Source: Alcaligenaceae bacterium
GTDB taxonomy: Bacteria > Pseudomonadota > Gammaproteobacteria > Burkholderiales > Burkholderiaceae_B
Length of the DNA stretch: 64,000 nt
NCBI GenBank assembly: GCA_013416395.1
Contig: JACCEP010000002.1
Location: 434,001-498,000 of the forward strand
Direction of reading: 5' to 3'
The notes below the pieces were generated by a model that had not been told where the DNA came from, ran no database searches, and saw only the letters and a list, made by a program, of their open reading frames with translations. Position numbers and translations under genes: made by a program. Within the stretch, counting starts at the first letter, position 1; each line of letters begins with the position of its first letter. Positions 51,192 to 57,820 of this stretch are shown in pieces.

Positions 51192-51452
51192 TTATTCGGC
51201 CAGAGCTATTTGAAGCTGCTCTTTGAAATCAGAACCAAGCTTCGACAAATGATCGTATATAGCTTGTGCCGTTTCCATATCGCCGCACACAAGCGTGAAT
51301 GGCGCGTCGAAACAATGCCACTTTCCGGGCTGCACGTTGGTGGCACTGGGCTGATGACGGTCTTTCATGAATTCTTTCAGCGCGTCAGGCCACGTTACGC
51401 CGCTTCTTTCTTCAGCCTGTTCTATGGTTAAATTTCCCAACATAATTCCCAT
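51192..51452 (-). CDS. Hypothetical phage early protein
   Basis: 86 residues with a strong GGGAGAG site. Second gene of the leftward operon after Acb2. The N-terminal NLTIEQAEERSGVTWPDALKEFMKDRH is helical, and VQPGKWHCFDAPFTLVCGDMETAQAIYDHL looks like a beta-helix domain. No membrane segment or known motif. Its early position makes a role in host takeover or anti-defence plausible, which is inference. Confidence 0.55.
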   Translation of the reverse strand: MGIMLGNLTIEQAEERSGVTWPDALKEFMKDRHQPSATNVQPGKWHCFDAPFTLVCGDMETAQAIYDHLSKLGSDFKEQLQIALAE

Positions 51453-51529
51453 TACTCTCTCCCTGTTGTATTGCCGAAGCGTCCTGATACAAGACGCTTA
51501 GGTAATGGCCCGAGTGGGGCCGGTGGGGG

Positions 51530-51754
51530 TTAAAAGGTGGAAGGTTTGGCCACAGCGCGAGTAAGCGCCATAAGCCCTGTTTGCAAATCAGTGGCGCCAA
51601 TGCTCACCCATCGCTGATCAACGTCTGGCATTTGTTTGAGTGTTGCTATCAGATCGCCAAGGCTATTGCCCTCGACTTTGATTTCGTTCATTAAGTCGAT
51701 TTCAGCTTGCGACAAGTCGCGATAGCCTTTGATCTGCTTATGTTGGTTATCCAT
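51530..51754 (-). CDS. acb2: Acb2-like cyclic nucleotide sponge (anti-CBASS)
   Basis: 74 residues. It opens MDNQHKQIKGYRDLSQAEID and continues LMNEIKxxG, the conserved helical hairpin of the Acb2/Tad1 group; the end DLQTGLMALTRAV..PSTF also matches. Tyr11 and Lys26, which I recall as ligand-contacting residues in the characterised Pseudomonas phage Acb2, fall at exactly those positions. Acb2 hexamers bind cyclic di- and trinucleotides and stop CBASS effector activation. It is the first gene behind the leftward promoter, so it would be made very early. Symbol and function are assigned from recall of the family. Confidence 0.78.
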   Translation of the reverse strand: MDNQHKQIKGYRDLSQAEIDLMNEIKVEGNSLGDLIATLKQMPDVDQRWVSIGATDLQTGLMALTRAVAKPSTF

Positions 51755-51767
51755 ATTCCCTCACATG

Positions 51768-51797
51768 AAAAAGCCAGCACTGAAATAGTGGGCTTTT
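51768..51797 (-). terminator. Terminator-like hairpin in the leader before acb2
   Basis: On the minus strand AGCCcACT and AGTgctGGCT pair around a short loop with small bulges, followed by five T (51768-51772). It lies just before the acb2 ribosome site, so transcripts from the leftward promoter must pass it. Confidence 0.6.
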
Positions 51798-51802
51798 AGA
51801 TG

Positions 51803-51865
51803 CGCTCCAGTCGTTGCCCGGCCCTGCCGGTCTGGAGCGTTGTTCGTATGGCTCTCGCCCATACG
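51803..51865 (-). promoter_or_regulatory. Two hairpins in the leftward leader RNA, possible antitermination site
   Basis: Hairpin one: CGCTCCAG (51803-51810) with CTGGAGCG (51832-51839). Hairpin two: CGTATGG (51845-51851) with CCATACG (51859-51865) around a 7-nt loop. Both have perfect stems. Their place between promoter and terminator resembles nut or put sites. No N-like protein is recognised. Confidence 0.5.
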
Positions 51866-52088
51866 TGCAGCAGGTCTTTCCTGCCTGCCCATTGTCCCTA
51901 TAGGGTCCCTCCGGGTCTCCCCGCTTTATTTATCCAGTCCGGGTAACTGCATTGACATTTATCGACCTGTCCAACGTCGTGTTGCTCAGCGGTTGGTGCC
52001 GCCTACGATCCTGCTGCATCTTGCTTTGCCCTACTTGGCTGCGCTTGGCGCTAGGCGGTTCGGGGTGGGGCTTGATGTCGATGGGTCT

Positions 52089-52132
52089 ATTATGCGCAAA
52101 CGTATAACTCATGTCAATACGTTTTCGTATAG
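52089..52132 (-). promoter_or_regulatory. Leftward early promoter (PL-like) with two operators
   Basis: On the minus strand TTGACA (52112-52117), a 17-nt spacer and CATAAT (52089-52094) form a near-consensus sigma-70 promoter. Operator one at 52090-52107 (TTATGCG-CAAA-CGTATAA) covers the -10 and spacer. Operator two at 52115-52132 (ATACG-TTTT-CGTAT core) covers the -35. The arms match the perfect operator at the cro promoter. Repressor binding would shut off the Acb2-to-Xis operon. Confidence 0.85.
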
Positions 52133-52149
52133 TTTTTTGCAGAGGGCGT

Positions 52150-52171
52150 AAAAAAACCCGCCAAAGCGGGT
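52150..52171 (-). terminator. Terminator of the lysogenic unit
   Basis: On the minus strand ACCCGC/GCGGGT with a 4-nt loop is followed by a run of seven T (52150-52156 region). It ends the repressor-Rap1a-lipoprotein transcript before the leftward promoter. Confidence 0.85.
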
Positions 52172-52202
52172 GATCCGTTCTTGTCGCTGGCTGGCGAATT
52201 GT

Positions 52203-52613
52203 TTATCCGCCAAGTGATATTTGTAAATCCCAAACTCCAAACGTGTCATCCCGGCATTCGCCCATTCCACTTTGCGAGCTGGAGCTAAACGTAAAACTGC
52301 ATCGCAGCCCTGACCCATCATCAGCGCGCGCAATAATGCTGCCATTACCGGCTGATGCTTGGGTGTGTCCGTAATTCGACCCCTGGGCGTAATAGCCGCC
52401 TGACATCGCGTATGAGTTGCTTTGCGTGCTGTATCCCTGCTGCACGAACGCATAGGTTCCGCGATACTGCTTCCCTCGTAGTGTGATTTCTACGGTATTG
52501 CCTGCCTGTGAAGCGTGTCCTGTGGCAACCTCAGACGACCCGCGATCCATAAGTGTCAGGTTGTATGAGCAGCCGGACAGCGCAAGCATGAGAATTAGAA
52601 TTGCTTTTTTCAT
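52203..52613 (-). CDS. Prophage-encoded lipoprotein
   Basis: 136 residues from ATG 52613, overlapping the Rap1a-like stop as ATGA; a longer upstream frame runs through that gene. The signal peptide ends in a lipobox LSGC with Cys15. The mature part is Gly/Ser/Tyr-rich (GGYYAQGSNYGHTQASAGNG) with two later cysteines and a VWDLQISLGG end. It is expressed with the repressor, so it should be made in lysogens. Such lipoproteins may act in superinfection exclusion or surface change; that is inference. Confidence 0.75.
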   Translation of the reverse strand: MKKAILILMLALSGCSYNLTLMDRGSSEVATGHASQAGNTVEITLRGKQYRGTYAFVQQGYSTQSNSYAMSGGYYAQGSNYGHTQASAGNGSIIARADDGSGLRCSFTFSSSSQSGMGECRDDTFGVWDLQISLGG

Positions 52614-52936
52614 TTGGTTTGGTCTCCACATGGAAAGGCCTCTTGCGCAGCCATGGCAACTAGCCACGTTGCCTTATGATTTCTGGTTTCCGGGTTATTG
52701 CGAAGATATTTAACTGTGATATCTTGCATTTGCCCTTGCGTAACATCTTCTGGAATGCATAGCCTAAGACCGGGGCGGGCGCCCCAGGTATCTAGCGCGC
52801 CGACTATATATCCCATGCAATACATGTTGGAATACTGGCCCTCGCAGTCTGAAAGCAGCTTATTTCCCGTCATGGAAATCGCCGTATGTGAAAAACATGA
52901 AAGGATGATACTAACAGCCAGTATTGTTATTCTCAT
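52610..52936 (-). CDS. Rap1a/Tai-family secreted immunity-like protein
   Basis: 108 residues with a signal peptide (about residues 1-21). The mature protein has the family pattern: CEGQYSNMYCMGYIVGALDTW, then LCIPEDVTQGQMQDITVKYLRNNPETR, then ATWLVAMAAQEAFPC. Four conserved cysteines suit periplasmic disulfides. Rap1a and Tai are immunity proteins against type VI secretion amidase effectors in Serratia. Phage members are seen but their partners are unknown. It lies in the lysogenic unit, coupled to the lipoprotein gene. Confidence 0.78.
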   Translation of the reverse strand: MRITILAVSIILSCFSHTAISMTGNKLLSDCEGQYSNMYCMGYIVGALDTWGARPGLRLCIPEDVTQGQMQDITVKYLRNNPETRNHKATWLVAMAAQEAFPCGDQTK

Positions 52937-52993
52937 TTGGTTACCTTTTCATCTAAAAAAACACCTCCTGACCATACTAGGCGCATGTGCCTG

Positions 52994-53398
52994 CTAGGCG
53001 CTTTTCTCAGGCGCTATCGGCGTGGCCCCCTCAAGAAACGCCGAGACCCGCTCGTCTAATTGTCGCTTTTTCTCGACGCTCAAGTTTTCGTACATCTCAT
53101 ACGGTGCTGAGAACGGCCAGCGCTCAGCTCGTAAGTTTTCGGTGCTGTGGAGCGTTATCGGCTCATCCGCCCCAAAACTTTGCGCCACCTCGCTTCCCAC
53201 CTTTTCGCTAAAGAACGCCTCAACGGGTACGCCATACACGCGAGCAATCGGCTCCATGGTACTTAGGCGCGGCTCTCTGGCCGTCCCTTTCAAGAAACGA
53301 AATATGGTCGGCTGCGGCACGCGCGATTTAGTGGCCAATGAGTTGGGATTGTCTCCCGCTCGCTTCATTAGTAGTTCAAGTAGGTCTTTGGGCTTCAT
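52994..53398 (-). CDS. Phage repressor (XRE HTH, short, no protease domain)
   Basis: 134 residues from ATG 53398; an ATG five codons upstream (53413) also exists and neither has a good ribosome site. The N-terminal helix-turn-helix is NPNSLATKSRVPQPTIFRFLKGTARE-type, with a CI/C2-like IARVYGVPVEAFF following helix. There is no LexA-like self-cleavage domain, so induction would need another route such as an antirepressor. It is divergent from cro across the palindromic operator, the classical immunity switch. Confidence 0.82.
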   Translation of the reverse strand: MKPKDLLELLMKRAGDNPNSLATKSRVPQPTIFRFLKGTAREPRLSTMEPIARVYGVPVEAFFSEKVGSEVAQSFGADEPITLHSTENLRAERWPFSAPYEMYENLSVEKKRQLDERVSAFLEGATPIAPEKSA

Positions 53399-53433
53399 GA
53401 CAGAACTATGCATGATTGAATAATGCGTTAGGG

Positions 53434-53462
53434 TATTGCTTAGTTATACGCAAACGTATAAT
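53434..53462 (+). promoter_or_regulatory. cro promoter with a perfect operator
   Basis: TTATACG-CAAA-CGTATAA (53444-53461) is a perfect 7-bp inverted repeat. The -10 TATAAT (53457-53462) overlaps its right arm; the -35 is weak (TATTGC at 17 nt or TTGCTT at 15 nt). Transcription would start near 53469, at or just before the cro ATG 53471. The same operator words occur at the leftward promoter. Confidence 0.8.
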
Positions 53463-53470
53463 CTATGCGT

Positions 53471-53683
53471 ATGAAAACAGCTACCGACATTCTTATGGGT
53501 CTGCGTGCAGCCGGGCTCACACAATCTGAAATCGCAAGATTGACCGGAATCCCTCAGCCTCGCATCTCCAGGTGGGTTAACGGCAATCCAGCGGCTGGCG
53601 CTAATGATGCGCTCAGGCTCGTTGAGTTGTACGAGTCTGTCACGGCCACTCCCCACCCCTCCAAAGAGGTGGGGCATGAGTAA
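53471..53683 (+). CDS. cro: Cro-like repressor
   Basis: 70 residues from ATG 53471; an in-frame ATG at 53465 is also possible but would lie upstream of the predicted transcript start. The helix-turn-helix is GLTQSEIARLTGIPQPRISRWVNG, close to DicC/Cro-type proteins. Divergent from the repressor. If transcription starts at 53469-53471 the mRNA is leaderless. It opens the rightward operon towards replication and late genes. Confidence 0.82.
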   Translation: MKTATDILMGLRAAGLTQSEIARLTGIPQPRISRWVNGNPAAGANDALRLVELYESVTATPHPSKEVGHE

Positions 53684-53774
53684 GTTTTGCGATGTGGTCA
53701 TGCCTACAGTCTCTCTTTTTTTGTCTAAGGGAGGCTATACGACGCCTTCCGACGATCTCGTAAGGAGTCGGTAA
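53676..53774 (+). CDS. 32-residue ORF coupled to cro and the next gene
   Basis: ATG 53676 overlaps the cro end by 8 bp and its TAA overlaps the next ATG (TAATG). The peptide (MSKFCDVVMPTVSLFLSKGG...) has a hydrophobic middle. It may serve as a translational coupler. No family. Confidence 0.35.
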   Translation: MSKFCDVVMPTVSLFLSKGGYTTPSDDLVRSR

Positions 53775-54163
53775 TGATCCCGCAATCCTTGTTCTACGAA
53801 ACCTTCTTCGATGCCTTGAAAGCCAATATCGGCGCGCTGGGAGGGGTTAAATCTGTGGGTTGCAAATTGTGGCCCGAGAAGACCCCGGATGCCGCCGCGC
53901 GCCAGCTCAACGATTGCTTAAATGAAAGCCGCCCAGAAAAGCTATCGCCAGAGCAGGTCCTATGGCTATTGGCCGAGGGGCGCAAGGTTAACTGTCACGC
54001 TGCAATGAATTACTTGGCGCGTGAGTCCGGCTATGACGATCCATCGCCCATCGAGCCAGAAGACGAGCGCACACGCATACAGCGTGAATTTATTGAGGCG
54101 CAAAAACATATGTCGAAACTTGCTGAGCGCATGGAGCGCGTCGGCTTGCTGAGGGCAGCGTAA
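53774..54163 (+). CDS. CII-like regulatory protein (putative)
   Basis: 129 residues with AAGGAG. The N-terminal two thirds (NIGALGGVKSVGCKLWPEKTPDAAARQLNDCLNESRPEKLSPEQVLWL) fits the Phage_CP76/CII-type regulators, where a helix-turn-helix begins near the Gly-Val-Lys-Ser turn. The C-terminus is a charged helix suitable for oligomerisation. The place right after cro is that of lambda cII. Activation of a lysogenic promoter is inference. Confidence 0.55.
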   Translation: MIPQSLFYETFFDALKANIGALGGVKSVGCKLWPEKTPDAAARQLNDCLNESRPEKLSPEQVLWLLAEGRKVNCHAAMNYLARESGYDDPSPIEPEDERTRIQREFIEAQKHMSKLAERMERVGLLRAA

Positions 54164-54573
54164 TGGAAAAGCAAGTGTTCCATCTTGTCAGCCCCATCGT
54201 TCGACGCAATGCCGCTCATGCAATCGCTAATGTCCCTGATGGCTACCGCTGCGAGATTCGCCCAAAGACACGCACGCTTGCGCAGAATGACCTCCTTTGG
54301 TCCGTGCTGACTGACATTTCCAAGCAGGTTGATTTTGTCGTCAATGGCGAGCTGGTCAAGGTGTCGCCCGAAGAGGTCAAGGACATTCTCACGGCGGGCC
54401 TGAAGCGCGAAACCCGCATGGCAATGGGGATCGATGGTGGCATGGTCATTCTCGGCCAGCGCACTAGCAAAATGACGGTTCGCCAGCTTTCTGAACTTGT
54501 CGAGCTGGCTCATGCGTTTGGATCGCAAAAGGGCGTTCAGTGGTCGCCCACCAGCCTGGGGAGAGACGCATGA
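54163..54573 (+). CDS. ninB: NinB/Orf-family recombination mediator
   Basis: 136 residues. It has the family segments RPKTRTLAQNDLLWSVLTDISKQ, VSPEEVKDILTAGLKRE and the C-terminal MTVRQLSELVELAHAFGSQKGVQW. Lambda NinB (Orf) binds ssDNA and SSB and replaces RecFOR in recombination. One-base overlap with the preceding stop (TAATGG) and ATGA overlap with the next gene. Confidence 0.9.
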   Translation: MEKQVFHLVSPIVRRNAAHAIANVPDGYRCEIRPKTRTLAQNDLLWSVLTDISKQVDFVVNGELVKVSPEEVKDILTAGLKRETRMAMGIDGGMVILGQRTSKMTVRQLSELVELAHAFGSQKGVQWSPTSLGRDA

Positions 54574-54932
54574 TGTTTCCGAAGATCAGGCCCTGGCGCT
54601 CAGAAAAGCATCGCCGCAACGTTGCCAGCCTACCTTGCGTCGTTACCGGCAGGCCAGGCCCGAGCCAATGCGGGCACGCCAATTTCAATAAGGGTATGTC
54701 CACGAAGGTATGCGACAGCCTCACATTTCCGATCAGCCCTGACGCCCACCGCGACCACGACCAGGGCGGTATCGCTAAACAAGACCGCTGGCGCCGCGAG
54801 TGGGAATACGTGGACGCTACCAGGGCAATGCTTATTCAGCGCAACCAGTGGCCTACAGAGGCCGAAGAGGCATATCAGATCGCAATACAGCCATTGGCGC
54901 GTGTGGTGCATGCAGATATGGAGGTGGTTTAG
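54570..54932 (+). CDS. Phage HNH/zinc-type nuclease-like protein (YbcO/NinG position)
   Basis: 120 residues from ATG 54570 (ATGA overlap with ninB). The pattern LPCVVTGRPGPSQCGHANFNKGMSTKVCDS, followed by PISPDAHRDHDQGG, resembles DUF1364/YbcO or NinG-type zinc nucleases: Cys, His and Asp residues arranged as in HNH-like cores. Usual CxxC pairs are partly replaced (PCVVTG), so activity is uncertain. It sits after ninB, the normal place for such genes in lambdoid nin regions. Confidence 0.6.
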   Translation: MMFPKIRPWRSEKHRRNVASLPCVVTGRPGPSQCGHANFNKGMSTKVCDSLTFPISPDAHRDHDQGGIAKQDRWRREWEYVDATRAMLIQRNQWPTEAEEAYQIAIQPLARVVHADMEVV

Positions 54933-55282
54933 TGGCCCGAATTAGAACCATCAAGCCGGATTTCTGGACAGATGAAAAGCTCACTGAGCGAAAGAAGGCA
55001 AGAATAAGCGGAGCCATTCGCCGGAATCTCGCACATAAGCATGGATGCAAGCCGGGAGATTCAATTATTGCTAAATGCGCTAACTGTTTCGCGCCTGGTC
55101 GCATTGAATGGCGAATCGGTGTAACGGGTCGAGGCAACGGGCAGGTTATTTTTTCACACGAAATCGATCACATCACCCCCGAGGCCTTAGGGGGCGAAAC
55201 TCTGATTGAAAATCTACAGCTTCTGTGCCGAGCATGTAACCGCAGCAAGGGGTCTAAGCCAGCGGGGGTTAATCATGGCTAA
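54932..55282 (+). CDS. HNH endonuclease fused to a replication-protein-like N-terminus
   Basis: 116 residues from GTG 54932 (one-base overlap with the previous stop). Residues 1-19 (VARIRTIKPDFWTDEKLTE) match the start of phage replication initiator proteins. From residue 20 the sequence is instead an HNH nuclease: zinc pair CANC (49-52) and CRAC (99-102), and the core SHEIDHITPEALGG with Asp79-His80 and Asn94. The join is abrupt. It looks like an HNH gene inserted into, or fused onto, the front of an old initiator gene. A normal replication gene follows. Confidence 0.75.
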   Translation: MARIRTIKPDFWTDEKLTERKKARISGAIRRNLAHKHGCKPGDSIIAKCANCFAPGRIEWRIGVTGRGNGQVIFSHEIDHITPEALGGETLIENLQLLCRACNRSKGSKPAGVNHG

Positions 55283-56000
55283 TCCTTGGTTTCGCATGTA
55301 TTCAGAGTTCGCCAACGACCCGAAAGTACAAATGTTGCCCGAAGCAATGCAGCGCCGGTACGTCATGATTATGTGCATGCGTTGCAGTAACACCCTTGTA
55401 ACGTTACATGAAACAGAGATAGCGTTTCACCTCCGCATAACTGACGACGAATTAGCCGAAACCAAAGCCTTATTCATCAACAAGGGATTCATTGATCACG
55501 ACTGGAATCTGCTTAATTGGGAAAAGAGGCAGTTTGCGTCAGACTCAAGCGCAGCGCGGGTTGCCAAGCATCGCGCAAATAAAAAGAATGCCGGTAACGC
55601 CGATGTAACGTTACTGAAACGGAAAAGTAACGCCCTAGATACAGATACAGATACAGAAGTAAAAGCATTGTCGGGCAAACCCGACGACTCGCCCACCGCC
55701 GATGCAAAACAGATTCTTGAATACCTGAACCTGAAAACAGGCAGGGCGTACAGGCCAGTTCCTGCAAACACCGACTTGATTGCCGCAAGGATAAAAGACG
55801 GGGTTAGTGTTGCAGACTGTAAATCCGTTGTAGACGCCAAGACTTCGCAGTGGGGCGATGACGACAAGATGCGGGAGTACCTGCGGCCCGGAACCCTGTT
55901 TAACCGAACCAAGTTCGAGCAGTACCTGGGGCAGCTTGGCGAATCGTCCTGCGTGGCTGGCGACGGCTCTGCGGAAGATCACTTTGCGAGGGCGCTATGA
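55275..56000 (+). CDS. Phage replication initiator (O-like)
   Basis: 241 residues from ATG 55275. The N-terminal part (PWFRMYSEFANDPKVQMLPEAMQRRYVMIMCMRC) is a winged-helix initiator domain. A linker rich in Lys, Asp and Thr follows. The C-terminal part from about residue 150 (QILEYLNLKTGRAYRP, TLFNRTKFEQYLGQL) matches the conserved phage C-terminal domain (Phg_2220_C) found in replisome organiser proteins. It probably binds the phage origin and loads the helicase encoded two genes on. No iteron array is obvious inside the gene. Confidence 0.8.
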   Translation: MANPWFRMYSEFANDPKVQMLPEAMQRRYVMIMCMRCSNTLVTLHETEIAFHLRITDDELAETKALFINKGFIDHDWNLLNWEKRQFASDSSAARVAKHRANKKNAGNADVTLLKRKSNALDTDTDTEVKALSGKPDDSPTADAKQILEYLNLKTGRAYRPVPANTDLIAARIKDGVSVADCKSVVDAKTSQWGDDDKMREYLRPGTLFNRTKFEQYLGQLGESSCVAGDGSAEDHFARAL

Positions 56001-56332
56001 GAGGCCATGAAGCAATTATTCGCATGCGCCTTGCTGGCTACAAGCCTTCCAAGGTTTGGCTGCTGGCGCTGGGTTGCGGCATTCAGCGCACGGCATTTAA
56101 TGACGCCGAGAGCGTAATCGCCAACGGGGGGCAGGCGGAGGTGCACATTGCCGCCGACGAAATCCCCGGAACATTGGACTTTCGGTTTCTTTCTGGCCTG
56201 TTCGTGCTGCTGCAGTGTGGCGATAAAAGCCGGTTGCGTGACGTGTACTCGCGTCTCATGGAATTTGAGCCTGCTCGGGTGATCGTATCTGGCGCTGGCG
56301 TTCTTCACATCACATCGGAGGGCGCAAAATGA
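55997..56332 (+). CDS. Hypothetical phage protein between initiator and helicase
   Basis: 111 residues, ATGA overlap on both sides. An N-terminal basic helix (HEAIIRMRLAGYKPSKVWLLAL) is followed by an alpha/beta domain with VHIAADEIPGTLDFRF. Its position between initiator and helicase suggests a replication accessory role such as helicase loading. No family recognised. Confidence 0.55.
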   Translation: MRGHEAIIRMRLAGYKPSKVWLLALGCGIQRTAFNDAESVIANGGQAEVHIAADEIPGTLDFRFLSGLFVLLQCGDKSRLRDVYSRLMEFEPARVIVSGAGVLHITSEGAK

Positions 56333-57276
56333 ATGGCGTCGTAGTTCCAATAATTACACCAGACACGTTCGACTTTCGCGCCTACATGGCCGAGTCTGAG
56401 CCAAAAGCCAAAGTTCTAGGGGCGGATACGTGGCGCGATGCGCTCATGGCGTCTGTGCGCAATGGAAACAAGATCACCGGCGCAATGCTGCCGTGGAGCG
56501 TAACCCATGACAATCTGCGATTTCGTGGCGGTGAGGTAACGCTGTGGCAAGGCATTAACGGCCACGGCAAGAGCCAGCTGCTCGGGCAGGCATGCCTAGG
56601 CTTTGCTAACCAGGGCGAGCCAGTCTGTGTTGCAAGTTTTGAAATGAAGCCCGTATCAACGCTAAACCGCATGCTTCGGCAGGTGGCCATGAACGACAGG
56701 CCAAGCGAGAAGATGGTTAACGGGTTGATGGATTGGGCCAAAGGCAAGTTTTGGCTGTACGACCAGCTAGGCACAGTCAAGCCTGAAATGATTTACGCGG
56801 TGATTCGTTACTGCGCCGACAAGCTGAAAATCAAGCACATCGTCATTGATAGCCTCATGAAGTGTGTGCGTGGCGAGGATGACTACAACGGGCAAAAAGA
56901 CTTTGTAGACATGCTGACAGGCCTTGCTCGGGATCTGGAAGTGCATATTCACTTGGTTCACCACGTACGAAAGGGCGAGAACGAAGAAAAGGTGCCTGGC
57001 AAATTCGACAGCAAAGGCTCTGGCGCGATTGCCGATCAGGTTGATCAAGTGCTTACGGTTTGGCGCAACAAGAAAAAAGAACGCGCCGTTGAAAGTCTGC
57101 GCCGCCAACATAAGGAAATCGATCTTGAAACCTCAGACAAGCCCGACGCGCTTTTGATCTGCGACAAAAACAGGCATGGCGAATGGGAAGGAAGCGTAAG
57201 GCTTTGGTATCACCATCAGAGCCTGCAATACGTAAACGACAAACGCCTTCAGCCGCTGAACATGGTGGGCTTATGA
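56329..57276 (+). CDS. Phage DnaB-like / Twinkle-type replicative helicase
   Basis: 315 residues. Walker A GINGHGKS (residues 75-82), Walker B HIVIDSLMKC, and a later HLVHHVRKGENEEK motif with the conserved His are typical of hexameric RecA-fold helicases. The protein lacks the N-terminal DnaB domain and corresponds to the T7 gp4/Twinkle helicase core. It unwinds phage DNA during replication. ATGA coupling to the preceding and next genes. Confidence 0.85.
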   Translation: MNGVVVPIITPDTFDFRAYMAESEPKAKVLGADTWRDALMASVRNGNKITGAMLPWSVTHDNLRFRGGEVTLWQGINGHGKSQLLGQACLGFANQGEPVCVASFEMKPVSTLNRMLRQVAMNDRPSEKMVNGLMDWAKGKFWLYDQLGTVKPEMIYAVIRYCADKLKIKHIVIDSLMKCVRGEDDYNGQKDFVDMLTGLARDLEVHIHLVHHVRKGENEEKVPGKFDSKGSGAIADQVDQVLTVWRNKKKERAVESLRRQHKEIDLETSDKPDALLICDKNRHGEWEGSVRLWYHHQSLQYVNDKRLQPLNMVGL

Positions 57277-57452
57277 ATTGCGAACACACACCCAACTACA
57301 TGACGGGCTGCGAGCCATGCGGCGCACGCAAGCTGGTAATGCTACGCAGCCCGGACAAGCGCCTGACGCTGCAACTACAGAAACAAGTGCTGTCTGGCTA
57401 TTCGTCGGCAGGCCAGGAAAGGATCAAGCAGATGGTAAGGGAGGCGGCATGA
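57273..57452 (+). CDS. 59-residue zinc-ribbon-like phage protein
   Basis: ATG 57273 overlaps the helicase stop. Residues 1-20 contain MNCEHTPNYMTGCEPCGAR with Cys3, His5, Cys13 and Cys16, a small zinc site. The remainder is a basic helix (LTLQLQKQVLSGY...RIKQMVREAA). Coupled to rusA. Unknown function, possibly DNA binding. Confidence 0.55.
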   Translation: MNCEHTPNYMTGCEPCGARKLVMLRSPDKRLTLQLQKQVLSGYSSAGQERIKQMVREAA

Positions 57453-57820
57453 CGTCAATCAAGATCACTTTGCCATGGCCCGATATGTCGCTCATGCCTA
57501 ACCGAAAGAATGGAAAGCACTGGGGCGGCACCCAGGCGGCAAAGGTTAACGCTCGCGAGGGCGGATTCTACGCGACGAGAGCCGCCACACGCGACGATCT
57601 GTTGCTTGGCGACACCGTACCACTACGCATCACCTTTGCGGCCCCTGATGGGCGTCACAGGGATTTAGATAATCTTCTGAGTTGCTCCAAAAGCGCGCTC
57701 GATGGCGTGGCTAAGGCGCTAGGCATTGATGACAAGCGATTTAATCCGATCACGATACGCGGGACACGCGACACAAACAAAGTCGGGTACGTACAAATTC
57801 AAATAGGGGAGCCAGCATGA
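57449..57820 (+). CDS. rusA: RusA-family Holliday junction resolvase
   Basis: 123 residues from ATG 57449. The RusA core is visible: the start ITLPWPDMSLMPNRKNGKHWG, and the acidic segment DGRHRDLDNLLSCSKSALDGV that carries the catalytic Asp residues and Lys. Usual length. It resolves branched phage DNA before packaging. ATGA overlap with both neighbours. Confidence 0.9.
   Translation: MTSIKITLPWPDMSLMPNRKNGKHWGGTQAAKVNAREGGFYATRAATRDDLLLGDTVPLRITFAAPDGRHRDLDNLLSCSKSALDGVAKALGIDDKRFNPITIRGTRDTNKVGYVQIQIGEPA

Noticed and set aside
51412-51600. Minus-strand 62-codon frame between acb2 and the next gene
   Set aside because: It overlaps the end of acb2 and the start of the next gene in another phase, lacks a ribosome site and has shadow-like composition.
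52109-52453. Minus-strand 114-codon frame overlapping the lipoprotein gene
   Set aside because: It would run through the terminator at 52150-52171 and into the leftward promoter, and it is a shifted frame of the real lipoprotein.
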